This document shows, one piece after another, positions 14,129 through 21,465 of a stretch of DNA of 32,372 nucleotides (position 1 is the stretch's first letter; every line of letters starts with the position of its first letter). Source of the stretch: Candidatus Woesearchaeota archaeon (GTDB lineage: Archaea > Nanobdellota > Nanobdellia > Woesearchaeales > GW2011-AR4); assembly GCA_018303505.1 (NCBI GenBank), contig JAGVYA010000014.1:1-32372 (forward strand), given 5' to 3'. The notes beneath the pieces are model-generated. The model had not been told where the DNA came from, did no database searches, and saw only the letters and a list, made by a program, of their open reading frames with translations. Both the position numbers and the translations under genes were made by a program.

Positions 14129-14995
14129 TCACAACTTTCCTTTCTCTTCAGGCTTCTTAAATGCTATCCTAGCAATTAGCAAAAATACACCAATAATTAT
14201 AATAGCCCATACCACTAAAGGCATTCTGCCCAAATATTGGCTGGCAAAATTAGTAAAATTGGCAAGGTAAATATTTATAGTTGTTTGATATTTGCTGGAC
14301 ATTGCAAGCTGGCCTGTAAAAGCCAGATAAAGTATAAGAATGCCCATACCAAGAAATGTTGTTCCTGATAGTATGTCTGCTAGTGTCAGGCTAATAGTAT
14401 TCCCTCCAATCTTATACGAAATTTGTTTTTTGAATATCGATAATTTCTTGGTAAAGTCTGTTTTGTCAAGGAAATACGCAATAACAAACAGCGGAGTTGT
14501 CATCCCAAGAACATAAGCAACAGCATACATGCCTCCCCAGAAAATAGAGCCTGGCAGGGCTGCCAAGGCAAGCACGCCTGCCAATACTGGTGCGCAGCAG
14601 AGAGTGGCAAATCCTGAAAAAATCCCCAGCACAAAAACAGAGCCTGCGTTTTGAATCTTTATTTTTGGATGTGGCGAAAATGGCATGGAAAAGTGTCTGC
14701 CTAGCAATATAGATGCTCCAAGCGAGAAGAGGACTATGCCTCCTATGATAAAGATGGTGTCGTGGTATTTGCTAAATAATTGCCCTAGACCAGCCATTCC
14801 CAAGCCCAAAGGCAAAAATACCACAAGCAGCCCAATGAAAAATACGAATGTCATCAAAAAAACTGTGCGCTTTTGCCTGAATATTGAGCCAAGATAAGCT
14901 GGCAACAATACAGTTATGCAGCAAGGCGCAAATAGCGCAGCTATCCCTGCGATGAAAGCAGCTGCAAGAGATGCCCCAACCAATATGTCTGCCAT
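14129..14995 (-). CDS. ccdA: CcdA/DsbD-type thiol electron-transfer membrane protein
   Basis: The 288-aa protein has six to eight membrane helices. The two Cys sites of the family appear as FAPCCITVLLPAYL (about 23-36) and ATLCCAPVLAG (about 131-141), both with an additional Cys next to the expected one. A last helix near the C-terminus and a cytoplasmic tail (KKPEEKGKL) complete it. It probably carries electrons across the membrane to reduce extracytoplasmic disulphides. The partner is likely the redoxin encoded 9 nt upstream, whose message it shares (AAAGGTG ribosome-binding site). The doubled Cys is atypical and could add a metal site. Confidence 0.85.
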   Translation of the reverse strand: MADILVGASLAAAFIAGIAALFAPCCITVLLPAYLGSIFRQKRTVFLMTFVFFIGLLVVFLPLGLGMAGLGQLFSKYHDTIFIIGGIVLFSLGASILLGRHFSMPFSPHPKIKIQNAGSVFVLGIFSGFATLCCAPVLAGVLALAALPGSIFWGGMYAVAYVLGMTTPLFVIAYFLDKTDFTKKLSIFKKQISYKIGGNTISLTLADILSGTTFLGMGILILYLAFTGQLAMSSKYQTTINIYLANFTNFASQYLGRMPLVVWAIIIIGVFLLIARIAFKKPEEKGKL

Positions 14996-15004
14996 GTTGC
15001 ACCT

Positions 15005-15877
15005 TTATGAAAGCTTTTCTATCTCAGAAGCCAATTTATCATTCCATACTGCCATGTTTTTGTCGTCTAATGTATATCGGACAATCCCTTCCTTATCAAT
15101 TATAAAATAAGTATGGCCAGGGTAAGAGCCAGGATGCATTGACGACGGCAGGGATAAGACATCATAAGCAGAAGAAACTGATCTGACAGCATCAAATAAA
15201 ATTTTTGCCTTTGAAAGCTGCGGCACCCGCTTAACAATTCTTTCCCACTCGCTTTTTTGGTCTACTACTATCGAGAATGCCGCAACATTATTAGTGTTGA
15301 ACCTTTCATCATTTCCTAACTCTGCCATCTGGTTCCAGCACGCAGGATAGCACATGCTCCCTTCATTAAAAAAAAGCACAACATACTTTCCTTTGTAATC
15401 ATTCAGTTTGACGGTTTTGCCGTCAATGCCTTCTAGGCTGAATTCCGGCGCTTTTTTTCCTAAGGCTTGGTTGAATGAAAGCTTTTCAGCTGGGAATAAA
15501 TTTGGATTTCGCTTGGCAAGCTCAGCTTCTATTTCAGCCCTCTTTGGCTCTATAATTGAGTTGATGCCGTACTTCTCAGCAGTTTTAATAATAATCTCAT
15601 TTTTAGAGAGCCCTGCATTTACTAGAGAATCAATGTAGTTTATCATCTCTTCAGCCATGCCGCAGCATATGTTATTTTTATCCAAAGGCTGGCCACAGCA
15701 CGCGCACAGAAACAAGGGGTATATTTCTTCTCCCGAAACCGGCTCAAGAGAAACTGCTCCTGTGGGATTTTTATTGTTTTTTGCTAAGAGCAAATACGCA
15801 AAAATACCTATGATAAACATTACTAAAACTGCTGCTAGATAAACATATTTCTTCTTGATTAATAATATATTTTTCAT
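15005..15877 (-). CDS. Membrane-anchored CcmH-like domain + redoxin fusion
   Basis: The 290-aa protein has one N-terminal membrane helix (about 10-32), then LCACCGQPLDKNNICCGMAE and NAGLSKNEIIIKTAEKYGI (about 57-105). The spacing of CxxCGQ, the Ala-Met helix, aGlSknEI and KYG resembles CcmH of cytochrome c maturation. A redoxin/AhpC-TSA domain follows (about 140-290) with KAPEFSLEGIDG and SMCYPACWNQM holding the active Cys. It likely faces outside, accepting electrons from the CcdA protein downstream. No lipobox is visible. A promoter with a TATA box lies upstream (15904-15913). Confidence 0.75.
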   Translation of the reverse strand: MKNILLIKKKYVYLAAVLVMFIIGIFAYLLLAKNNKNPTGAVSLEPVSGEEIYPLFLCACCGQPLDKNNICCGMAEEMINYIDSLVNAGLSKNEIIIKTAEKYGINSIIEPKRAEIEAELAKRNPNLFPAEKLSFNQALGKKAPEFSLEGIDGKTVKLNDYKGKYVVLFFNEGSMCYPACWNQMAELGNDERFNTNNVAAFSIVVDQKSEWERIVKRVPQLSKAKILFDAVRSVSSAYDVLSLPSSMHPGSYPGHTYFIIDKEGIVRYTLDDKNMAVWNDKLASEIEKLS

Positions 15878-15903
15878 AAATCAGAAATAGTTATGAAACA
15901 CCT

Positions 15904-15931
15904 TTATTATATACTCATGAAACTAGTTTCA
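15904..15931 (-). promoter_or_regulatory. Promoter of the redoxin-ccdA pair with a 14-bp palindrome
   Basis: On the - strand a TATA box TATATAATAA (plus 15904-15913) lies about 27 nt before the ATG at 15877. A perfect palindrome, TGAAACTAGTTTCA (15918-15931), sits immediately upstream of the TATA/BRE region, the usual place for an activator or repressor site. It also touches the stop of the TrmO gene. Confidence 0.65.
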
Positions 15932-15933
15932 AC

Positions 15934-16374
15934 TTAAAATTTCAATTTATTAACCCAAGCTGGTATTTTTGTGTTAGACACTTTATCGTACTGTGACCAA
16001 TAAGGTTTGACATCAATTACAGGTGTGCCATTTAAAACGTCCAAGCCTTTAACTATTATTCTATTTTTCTTATGCTTCAATAACCTAACTGTGGTGATTC
16101 CTATTGGATTTGGCCTTCTTGGACATCGGCAAGCAAATATACCAACAACAGGCACATTAGGGTTGCCTTGCGGTTGATGCTTTATCACATAGTCTTTTAT
16201 TTTGTCCATCCAATATACTATAATGAGATGAGAATAGTCGTCAATGTTATCTAAAGCATTTATAAATTCCTTATTAACTATAATTTCAGAAATTTCATTC
16301 GTAAAGTCGCCAAACCTATGTTCTTTAACATTATTTTTTACAAAACCTATTGGCTTTAATTTTATCTGTATCAT
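15934..16374 (-). CDS. trmO: TrmO (TsaA/YaeB-type) tRNA methyltransferase
   Basis: The 146-aa protein is one TrmO domain. This enzyme family methylates N6 of t6A37 in certain tRNAs, using S-adenosylmethionine and a compact beta-barrel instead of a Rossmann fold. Family motifs are the N-terminal LKPIGFVK, DYSHLIIVYW, and the signature ACRCPRRPNPIGITTVRLL (about 82-100), then LDVLNGTPVIDVKPY. The length suits the archaeal single-domain form. Its ATG overlaps the upstream stop by 4 nt (ATGA), so it is translated together with the membrane-bound regulator. Confidence 0.92.
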   Translation of the reverse strand: MIQIKLKPIGFVKNNVKEHRFGDFTNEISEIIVNKEFINALDNIDDYSHLIIVYWMDKIKDYVIKHQPQGNPNVPVVGIFACRCPRRPNPIGITTVRLLKHKKNRIIVKGLDVLNGTPVIDVKPYWSQYDKVSNTKIPAWVNKLKF

Positions 16375-16862
16375 TTCAAAACAATTATATTAGTCATACC
16401 TCTTCTTTTTCTTTCAAGAATATCTTTTGTTTCAAGTTTGTCTAGAATTCTTGTTACTTTGACTTTGCTGAACCCTGTTTCTTTCATCAAATCGCTTTGG
16501 TAAGCAGAGCCCTCTTTTTCTTTAATTATTATATAAACCCTTTTCTCTTCCTCATTCAGCTTTGACAAGTCCGCTTGTTTAAATTCCTTTTTTGATTCTT
16601 CTTTAAAAGACTTGTGCATGAATAACAAGTACAAACTAACCCCCAAAATTAAAAATGAAATGCCAAATGCAAGCGTAATAAGCCAGGATATATTGCTTTT
16701 GTGCGCAGGACACTGCTGCATATCCAAATTGCTTTCGTGAAATTTCTCGCATAGAAATGCGGCTTGTTCATCCACATCTGCCTTGACAAAAGCAAGAATT
16801 AATATCAATATAGCAGAGAATCCAATTAATAAATACCCGATAGTTTTTGAATAGTAAATCAT
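16371..16862 (-). CDS. Membrane-anchored winged-helix regulator
   Basis: From ATG 16862 the protein is 163 aa; the track start lies inside the TATA box. It has two membrane helices (about 9-27 and 53-78) separated by a short loop with two Cys (AAFLCEKF and QQCPAHK) that probably faces outside. A cytoplasmic winged helix of the MarR/DUF7343-like kind follows (NEEEKRVYIIIKEKEGSAYQSDLM, FSKVKVTRILDKLE, RKRRGMTNIIVLK). A DNA-binding domain tethered to the membrane suggests an envelope-sensing regulator; the loop Cys could respond to redox state. Target genes are unknown. Confidence 0.75.
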   Translation of the reverse strand: MIYYSKTIGYLLIGFSAILILILAFVKADVDEQAAFLCEKFHESNLDMQQCPAHKSNISWLITLAFGISFLILGVSLYLLFMHKSFKEESKKEFKQADLSKLNEEEKRVYIIIKEKEGSAYQSDLMKETGFSKVKVTRILDKLETKDILERKRRGMTNIIVLK

Positions 16863-16885
16863 CTTAACCTGTAAATAACAAGAAG

Positions 16886-16928
16886 TATTTAAATTTATCA
16901 TTGAGGCAATAGAAAGTTATATATATTA
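16886..16928. promoter_or_regulatory. Divergent promoters
   Basis: On the - strand AAATTTAAATA (plus 16886-16895) lies about 24 nt before the ATG at 16862. On the + strand TATATATATTA (about 16918-16928) lies about 20 nt before the ATG at 16948. The boxes are some 25 bp apart, so the two genes share a compact control region. No clear palindrome is visible. Confidence 0.6.
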
Positions 16929-16947
16929 ACATTTTAAGTAATTGGAT

Positions 16948-17961
16948 ATGCCTAAACCTTTTAACATAGCATTTTTTGAGCTTGAGTCGTGGGAGAAAGA
17001 GTATTTATTGAAAAACTTAAAAAACTGTCAATTAAAATTTGTTGATGAGCATTTAAATGAAAATAATGTTAATCAAATAAAAGATGCTGATGCAATTGGT
17101 GTTTTTATTTATTCAATTGTCAATAAAAAAATTTTAGACAATCTGCCTAATCTAAAACTTATAACAACACTATCAACCGGTTTTGACCACATTGATTTAA
17201 AGGAATGCAAGAAACGAAAGATAACTGTTTGCAATGTGCCTCATTATGGAGAAAACACGGTTGCAGAGCATACATTTGCTTTAATTTTAAACTTGACTAG
17301 AAAAATACACAAGGCTTATGAGAGAACAGTGAGGGGAGATTTCTCCATAGAAGGTTTGCGTGGCATAGATTTGCAAGGTAAAACCATTGGCGTTATAGGT
17401 GCAGGAAGCATAGGGCAGCATGTTATAAGGATTGCAAAAGGGTTTGAGACGAAAGTTATTGCCTATGATAAGTTTAGAAATTTAAAATTGGCAAAAAGAC
17501 TTGGATTTAAATATGTAACTTTTGACTACTTAGTGCAAAATTCCGACATAATAACTTTGCACGTTCCTTATAACAAATCTACACATCATCTTATTAATAA
17601 AAAAGAAATTTCAAAGATGAAAAAAGGAGTTATAATAATAAACACTGCAAGAGGAGGCATAATAGATACATCTGCTTTGCTTGAAGGCTTGCAGTCAGGC
17701 AAAATAGGCGGAGCAGGCTTGGACGTTTTAGAGGGTGAATGCTTCATAAAAGAGGAGAGGCAGATTCTATCAAAGCATTTCTTGAAAGAATGTGATTTAA
17801 AAACTGTCTTGCAGAATCATATTTTATTGAAACAAGACAATGTTATAATAACTCCTCACAACGCATTTAACAGCTGGGAAGCATTGCATAGAATTTTGGA
17901 TACAACAATACTGAATATAGACTCGTTTTTGAAGGAAAAACCTATTAATATTGTTAAATAA
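16948..17961 (+). CDS. D-isomer-specific 2-hydroxyacid dehydrogenase (D-lactate dehydrogenase-like)
   Basis: The 337-aa protein belongs to the NAD-dependent D-2-hydroxyacid dehydrogenases. It shows LSTGFDHIDL, the Rossmann motif GVIGAGSIGQHV (about 152-163), the acidic end of beta-2 (IAYDKF, NAD preference), the catalytic Arg in NTARGGIID, GLDVLEGE (Glu) and the catalytic His in ITPHNAF. The YGENTVAEH segment and the 30-residue insert before ITPHNAF favour the D-lactate dehydrogenase branch. It would reduce pyruvate to D-lactate or act on a related 2-oxoacid, consistent with a fermentative cell. The start is ATG 16948; the track uses TTG 16942. The stop directly abuts the Lgt stop on the other strand. 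Confidence 0.9.
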   Translation: MPKPFNIAFFELESWEKEYLLKNLKNCQLKFVDEHLNENNVNQIKDADAIGVFIYSIVNKKILDNLPNLKLITTLSTGFDHIDLKECKKRKITVCNVPHYGENTVAEHTFALILNLTRKIHKAYERTVRGDFSIEGLRGIDLQGKTIGVIGAGSIGQHVIRIAKGFETKVIAYDKFRNLKLAKRLGFKYVTFDYLVQNSDIITLHVPYNKSTHHLINKKEISKMKKGVIIINTARGGIIDTSALLEGLQSGKIGGAGLDVLEGECFIKEERQILSKHFLKECDLKTVLQNHILLKQDNVIITPHNAFNSWEALHRILDTTILNIDSFLKEKPINIVK

Positions 17962-18750
17962 TTATTTTTTCTTGCTTAGTCTAAATAACATAATCAAACC
18001 AAGTATAAATAAGGGAAAGCTCAGCAACTGCCCCATTGTGAAATAATTAAAAATAAATCCAATCTGCTCATCCGGAGCTCTGAAAAATTCTATAAATGTT
18101 CTAAACAAGCCATATAGTGTTATAAAGCTCCAGGACATAAAGCCTTTCGGCAGCTTTTTGTCTTTAATAAACCATAACACAGCAAAAATTGTAAGATTCT
18201 TGATTGAAGCATAAATCTGGGAAGGATGCCTGCAGCCGCTTGGCAGATTTTCAATGAATTTATTTTTTGAGTAATCTATGCACCAGTCAACATTGGTTAT
18301 TCTTCCATAAAGCTCTGCATTCATAAAATTTCCAATCCTTCCTAAAGCCAATGCCAAGGCAACAGGAACAACAACAATGTCTGCTAAATCATAAAAAGCA
18401 ATTTTCTTTCTTCTGCAAAATATATAAGCTGATGTTATTGCGCCTAGCAAGCCGCCATGAAAGCTCAAGCCGCCATGCCACACTGCGATTATTTCAAAAG
18501 GATTTTGCAGATAAAATATTGGATTGTAAACTATAACATAAACAAGTCTTGCTCCTAAAACAACGCCGACAATAACATAAACTAAAAAATCTGCAACATC
18601 ATCTTTTGTTATGCTTAATTCCTTTCTTTTTGCTAGGTAAGATATTAAAAAATAAGCAATCACAAATCCAAGAGCATAAAACAGCCCATAATACCTAATC
18701 TGAAAAGGTCCAAGCTCAATCAGCACAGGGTTTATGTTGTGGAAAAACAT
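17962..18750 (-). CDS. lgt: Prolipoprotein diacylglyceryl transferase
   Basis: The 262-aa protein has seven hydrophobic helices and the Lgt features: YYGLFYALGF at the N-terminus, AVWHGGLSFHGGLLGA (about 88-103), and the signature GRIGNFMNAELYGR (about 135-148) with the essential Arg and Asn. Conserved HPSQIYAS follows near 174 and FRTFIEFFRAP near 214. In bacteria Lgt transfers diacylglycerol from phosphatidylglycerol to the lipobox Cys of prolipoproteins. Most archaea lack it, and their ether lipids make the substrate question open. Transfer from bacteria is likely. The length is normal and no active-site change is apparent. Confidence 0.92.
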   Translation of the reverse strand: MFFHNINPVLIELGPFQIRYYGLFYALGFVIAYFLISYLAKRKELSITKDDVADFLVYVIVGVVLGARLVYVIVYNPIFYLQNPFEIIAVWHGGLSFHGGLLGAITSAYIFCRRKKIAFYDLADIVVVPVALALALGRIGNFMNAELYGRITNVDWCIDYSKNKFIENLPSGCRHPSQIYASIKNLTIFAVLWFIKDKKLPKGFMSWSFITLYGLFRTFIEFFRAPDEQIGFIFNYFTMGQLLSFPLFILGLIMLFRLSKKK

Positions 18751-18791
18751 TTTATTTTGATTTTTATTGTTTAATTAATCAATATTTTGTC

Positions 18792-19601
18792 TCACTTATT
18801 TTCCCTTATTATATCATAGAATGAAATCCTGTTTATTAAAACTACCAGGTAAAACACCAAATCAAAAACAATAATGGATGCTTGCTTGAAATAAGCATAT
18901 GTATTCAAATACAAACTATAATTTTTGGATGCAAGAAGCCTTATTAAATAGCCGCTTCCAAAAAATAAAAGCCACAACGCCAAAGCCAATAGAATCATAA
19001 TCAAGATAGTTTCCCTGTAAATTTTCATTTTTGTGAATGCAATTCTAAAGCTTTTTTTGACTGCCTCTTTTATCGAGGCGCCTTGGTAAAATGAGGAGTG
19101 CGATATGTTGACTATCACATATAGAAACAATAAATATGGAATTGCTAAAAAAATGAAAACAAATGGCCTGTATTCAGGCTTAATGCTCGCTAATAAAAAA
19201 TTAGCCAAAAACATTATTGCAAAAAATATTCCTGCGATTATAATATTTAATGAATAAAATTGCCCAAGCTTTTTGAATGAAATTTCTGTCTTTTCAAATA
19301 GGGATTTTATATAATCCAATATTATGTATTTAAAGAAGGAATATGCAAATAATATTGTCAAATAATAAATTAATGAAAAAATGATGAAGATAGATACAGA
19401 TAATAATGTTTGAGGCACAACAAGGCTTTGAGCGAAAAATAAACTAATTCTGTATAAAGCATAAACTGAAAATAAAAATAATAAATCGAATAAAATCATC
19501 AATCCAACTTTATTAGGATTGGATTTAGCAAGCTTAAAGCTTTTTATGAAAAGTGATTCTCTGATGACAATAGTTTTTTTTGGAATGTTTTTTGTTTTCA
19601 T
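18792..19601 (-). CDS. Polytopic membrane protein, unknown function
   Basis: The 269-aa protein has a basic N-terminus and six clear hydrophobic helices (roughly 33-60, 66-92, 117-140, 148-170, 195-220 and 240-262). Charged loops such as KEAVKKSFRIAFTKMK lie on the cytoplasmic side. It has no recognisable signature; the layout resembles small archaeal DUF4013-like or glycerophosphoryl-type membrane proteins, which is not enough to assign. A TATA box is at 19621-19632. It is 41 nt ahead of Lgt on the same strand and may be co-transcribed with it. Confidence 0.7.
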   Translation of the reverse strand: MKTKNIPKKTIVIRESLFIKSFKLAKSNPNKVGLMILFDLLFLFSVYALYRISLFFAQSLVVPQTLLSVSIFIIFSLIYYLTILFAYSFFKYIILDYIKSLFEKTEISFKKLGQFYSLNIIIAGIFFAIMFLANFLLASIKPEYRPFVFIFLAIPYLLFLYVIVNISHSSFYQGASIKEAVKKSFRIAFTKMKIYRETILIMILLALALWLLFFGSGYLIRLLASKNYSLYLNTYAYFKQASIIVFDLVFYLVVLINRISFYDIIRENK

Positions 19602-19620
19602 TTAGAAAAATGAAGTAAGG

Positions 19621-19632
19621 TAGTATATAAAG
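19621..19632 (-). promoter_or_regulatory. TATA box for the 269-aa membrane protein
   Basis: Read on the - strand the sequence is CTTTATATACTA, about 20 nt before the ATG at 19601. This supports a leaderless message for the membrane protein and Lgt. Confidence 0.55.
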
Positions 19633-19635
19633 GTT

Positions 19636-20322
19636 TTATTTTTTGTATTTTGTGACCTTGACAGTTTTGCCTTGTTTTAATTTTTTAATTAAAATTTCTT
19701 CACATTCATTCTCGAGTTTTTTAATCAAATCGTCCGGAATTTCAACTTTTAAGTCTTCTTTTAACTCTAATAAAAATTGATATAGGTTTAGGGGTATTAC
19801 ATCTCCAACTAATGTCATTTGACTAATGGATTCTTGAAATAAAATATCCCAATTTACATTTGTGTTTTTAATTATGCTAGCGGCATCTATCCTGTCGCCT
19901 GCCCTGTCGGTTGCGCATTTTAGTATTATTATGTCCTCCGGGGATGCAACATTAGCAATTAAATTGCCATACTCATAAATAAGTTGCGACCTGTCAACCA
20001 TGCCATCGCTGAATCTTAGGTTTATTATTATCCTGTTAAATAAATCAAACCTGTTTTCTCCTCTCTGCAATAATATAGGCACATTTTTTTTATTTATGTA
20101 AAGTATCTTAGGATTTCTTTCAACATAACCGAGATTTTTCATGAATTTGAGGATGTATTGCCTATCATTCTCATTTGATAATACAATATCCACGTCTTTA
20201 GTTGCATCTTTTAATTTATAGTAAAGCATTGCAGAGCCGCCTATCACAAAGCATTTCAATTTTTTTTTAAGATTGGAGCCTATTAGATTAAAAATATCTT
20301 CTTGCTCTTTTAAATCCGTCAT
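19636..20322 (-). CDS. DUF6036-type nucleotidyltransferase (AbiEii-like)
   Basis: The 228-aa protein opens with a nucleotidyltransferase core: CFVIGGSAMLYYKLKDATKDVDIVL (about 24-48) has the GGSA helix and DVD metal ligands seen in DUF6036 and AbiEii-like enzymes. A second acidic region, ENRFDLFNRI, and SPEDIIILKCATDRAGDRID (about 126-145) match the family's conserved helix. The rest is helical with a basic end. Its start overlaps the upstream wHTH gene by 4 nt. With that partner it forms a two-gene toxin-antitoxin-like unit comparable in plan to AbiE; the target is unknown. Confidence 0.8.
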   Translation of the reverse strand: MTDLKEQEDIFNLIGSNLKKKLKCFVIGGSAMLYYKLKDATKDVDIVLSNENDRQYILKFMKNLGYVERNPKILYINKKNVPILLQRGENRFDLFNRIIINLRFSDGMVDRSQLIYEYGNLIANVASPEDIIILKCATDRAGDRIDAASIIKNTNVNWDILFQESISQMTLVGDVIPLNLYQFLLELKEDLKVEIPDDLIKKLENECEEILIKKLKQGKTVKVTKYKK

Positions 20323-20945
20323 TCTTTATACCTCTCCAAATCAGCCCTATTAAATGGAATATAAACCTTCCATATTTTTTCTACATCTTTAAAATCTTTT
20401 GATTTAGCATGCTTTATAATAAACAGTTTTCTTGTTTTCATTTTTAATAAACTTTTTCTTGTTCTTTCATCCATTTTCCCTGTTTTCATGCAAATTCTTG
20501 CAATGTCATACAGCGCACCTAACTCTTTTGTTACATTGTATTTTTTTGCAAAATAATTAAGTTTTGCCCAGTCTTTGACAAATTTAAACAAGCCTAATGA
20601 TGCAAGAGTAATTCTGAAATTTCTTTCTTTAATTGCCATCGGTATGGCTTCTTCAACACTTAGTTTTCTGTCCATCACTTTATGCTTAAATGGCTCAAAA
20701 AGCTTTACTTTTGAGTATTTGTTTATTATATCGTAAAGCCCCATTCTCTCTTTAGCTGTTAACCTTATTGGGCTTATCTTGTATAACCTTGGCTTTTTGC
20801 CTCCTCCACTGGTTTCAACAAAACCTTCTTTTCTTAATAAACTAATTATCTTAATTGCTGTGGATTTTCTTACATTGAGTTTTTTCCTTGCCATTTCCAA
20901 AGTATTCAACCCTTCAAGCTTTTTTGCAACTTCTATGCCTTTCAT
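20319..20945 (-). CDS. Winged-helix protein, probable partner (antitoxin) of the NTase
   Basis: The 208-aa protein begins with a helix-turn-helix: LNTLEMARKKLNVRKSTAIKIISLLRKEG (about 13-41), then a wing with SGGGKKPRLYKISP. The remaining 150 residues are helical and rich in Lys/Arg, with no family I recognise. The TATA box (AATATTTAAAG, 20969-20979) supports the start. The 4-nt overlap with the DUF6036-type gene mirrors the AbiEi (wHTH) / AbiEii (NTase) order, so it is probably an autorepressor and antitoxin. That role is inferred from organisation only. Confidence 0.75.
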   Translation of the reverse strand: MKGIEVAKKLEGLNTLEMARKKLNVRKSTAIKIISLLRKEGFVETSGGGKKPRLYKISPIRLTAKERMGLYDIINKYSKVKLFEPFKHKVMDRKLSVEEAIPMAIKERNFRITLASLGLFKFVKDWAKLNYFAKKYNVTKELGALYDIARICMKTGKMDERTRKSLLKMKTRKLFIIKHAKSKDFKDVEKIWKVYIPFNRADLERYKE

Positions 20946-20968
20946 ATATAGAGTAATCCATCAGAACT

Positions 20969-20979
20969 AATATTTAAAG
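20969..20979 (-). promoter_or_regulatory. TATA box of the wHTH-NTase pair
   Basis: On the - strand this reads CTTTAAATATT, about 24 nt before the ATG at 20945. No obvious operator palindrome is close to it; the repeats starting at 21017 belong to the opposite gene but are only about 40 bp away. Confidence 0.6.
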
Positions 20980-21016
20980 TTTTCTATAATTTGCTGAAAA
21001 TTTGAAGATTTAATTT

Positions 21017-21130
21017 GTTTGTATTACCAACAAAAAAGGCTTAATAGATATTCCTTGTTTCTATTGCCAACAAAGTTGGTATTACCAACCGAAAAGTATT
21101 TAAATCAGTTATTTGTTTCTATTACCAACA
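21017..21130 (+). repeat. Four 16-bp operator-like repeats around the HEPN promoter
   Basis: Four direct copies of GTTTSTATTRCCAACA occur at 21017-21032, 21057-21072, 21075-21090 and 21115-21130. The third, GTTGGTATTACCAACC, is a perfect palindrome at its core (GTTGGT-ATT-ACCAAC). The fourth runs into the A of the HEPN start codon (ATG 21130). The TATA box GTATTTAAAT (21096-21105) lies between copies three and four. Start-to-start spacings are 40, 18 and 40 bp. This is the picture of an autoregulatory operator array. Confidence 0.8.
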
Positions 21131-21465
21131 TGGAAGAAGATTTAATTAAAAATATAAAAAGCTTTAAGGATTCCGCAGAAATAGTTTACCTTGCAGGAGA
21201 TTATACATCTTCAACTATACTCTATTTTAAATGCTTGTTTGTTGTTCTAGATCTTATAATTCTTCAGAAAAGAGGCAAAACACCAAAAGATCACACAGAA
21301 AGATTTGATATTTTAAAAGATAATTTTCCTGAACTCTATTACTTCTTAGATAAATTTTACCCAATCTACAGGCAAACTTATTCTCTAACGATTGATAAGA
21401 CAGCATGTGACGAGGTCAAGAAAAATGTTGAAAGAATTATTGAAGAATACAAAATTGATGTCTAA
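21130..21465 (+). CDS. HEPN-domain protein
   Basis: From ATG 21130 the protein is 111 aa, all helical, with the HEPN pattern: SAEIVYLAGDYTSSTILYFKCLF, then KRGKTPKDHTERFDILK, and YPIYRQTYSL plus a final long helix. The extra 37 residues in the ORF track read through the operator array and are not used. A canonical catalytic RxxxxH is not clear: R-x6-H is present in the loop (RGKTPKDH) but not at the usual helix position. HEPN proteins of this type pair with MNT nucleotidyltransferases as toxin-antitoxin units; the next gene is exactly that. Confidence 0.75.
   Translation: MEEDLIKNIKSFKDSAEIVYLAGDYTSSTILYFKCLFVVLDLIILQKRGKTPKDHTERFDILKDNFPELYYFLDKFYPIYRQTYSLTIDKTACDEVKKNVERIIEEYKIDV

Noticed and set aside
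21017-21130. CRISPR-like array
   Set aside because: Repeats are 16 bp with 24, 2 and 24 bp between them, include a TATA box and end at a start codon; no cas genes. They are operators.
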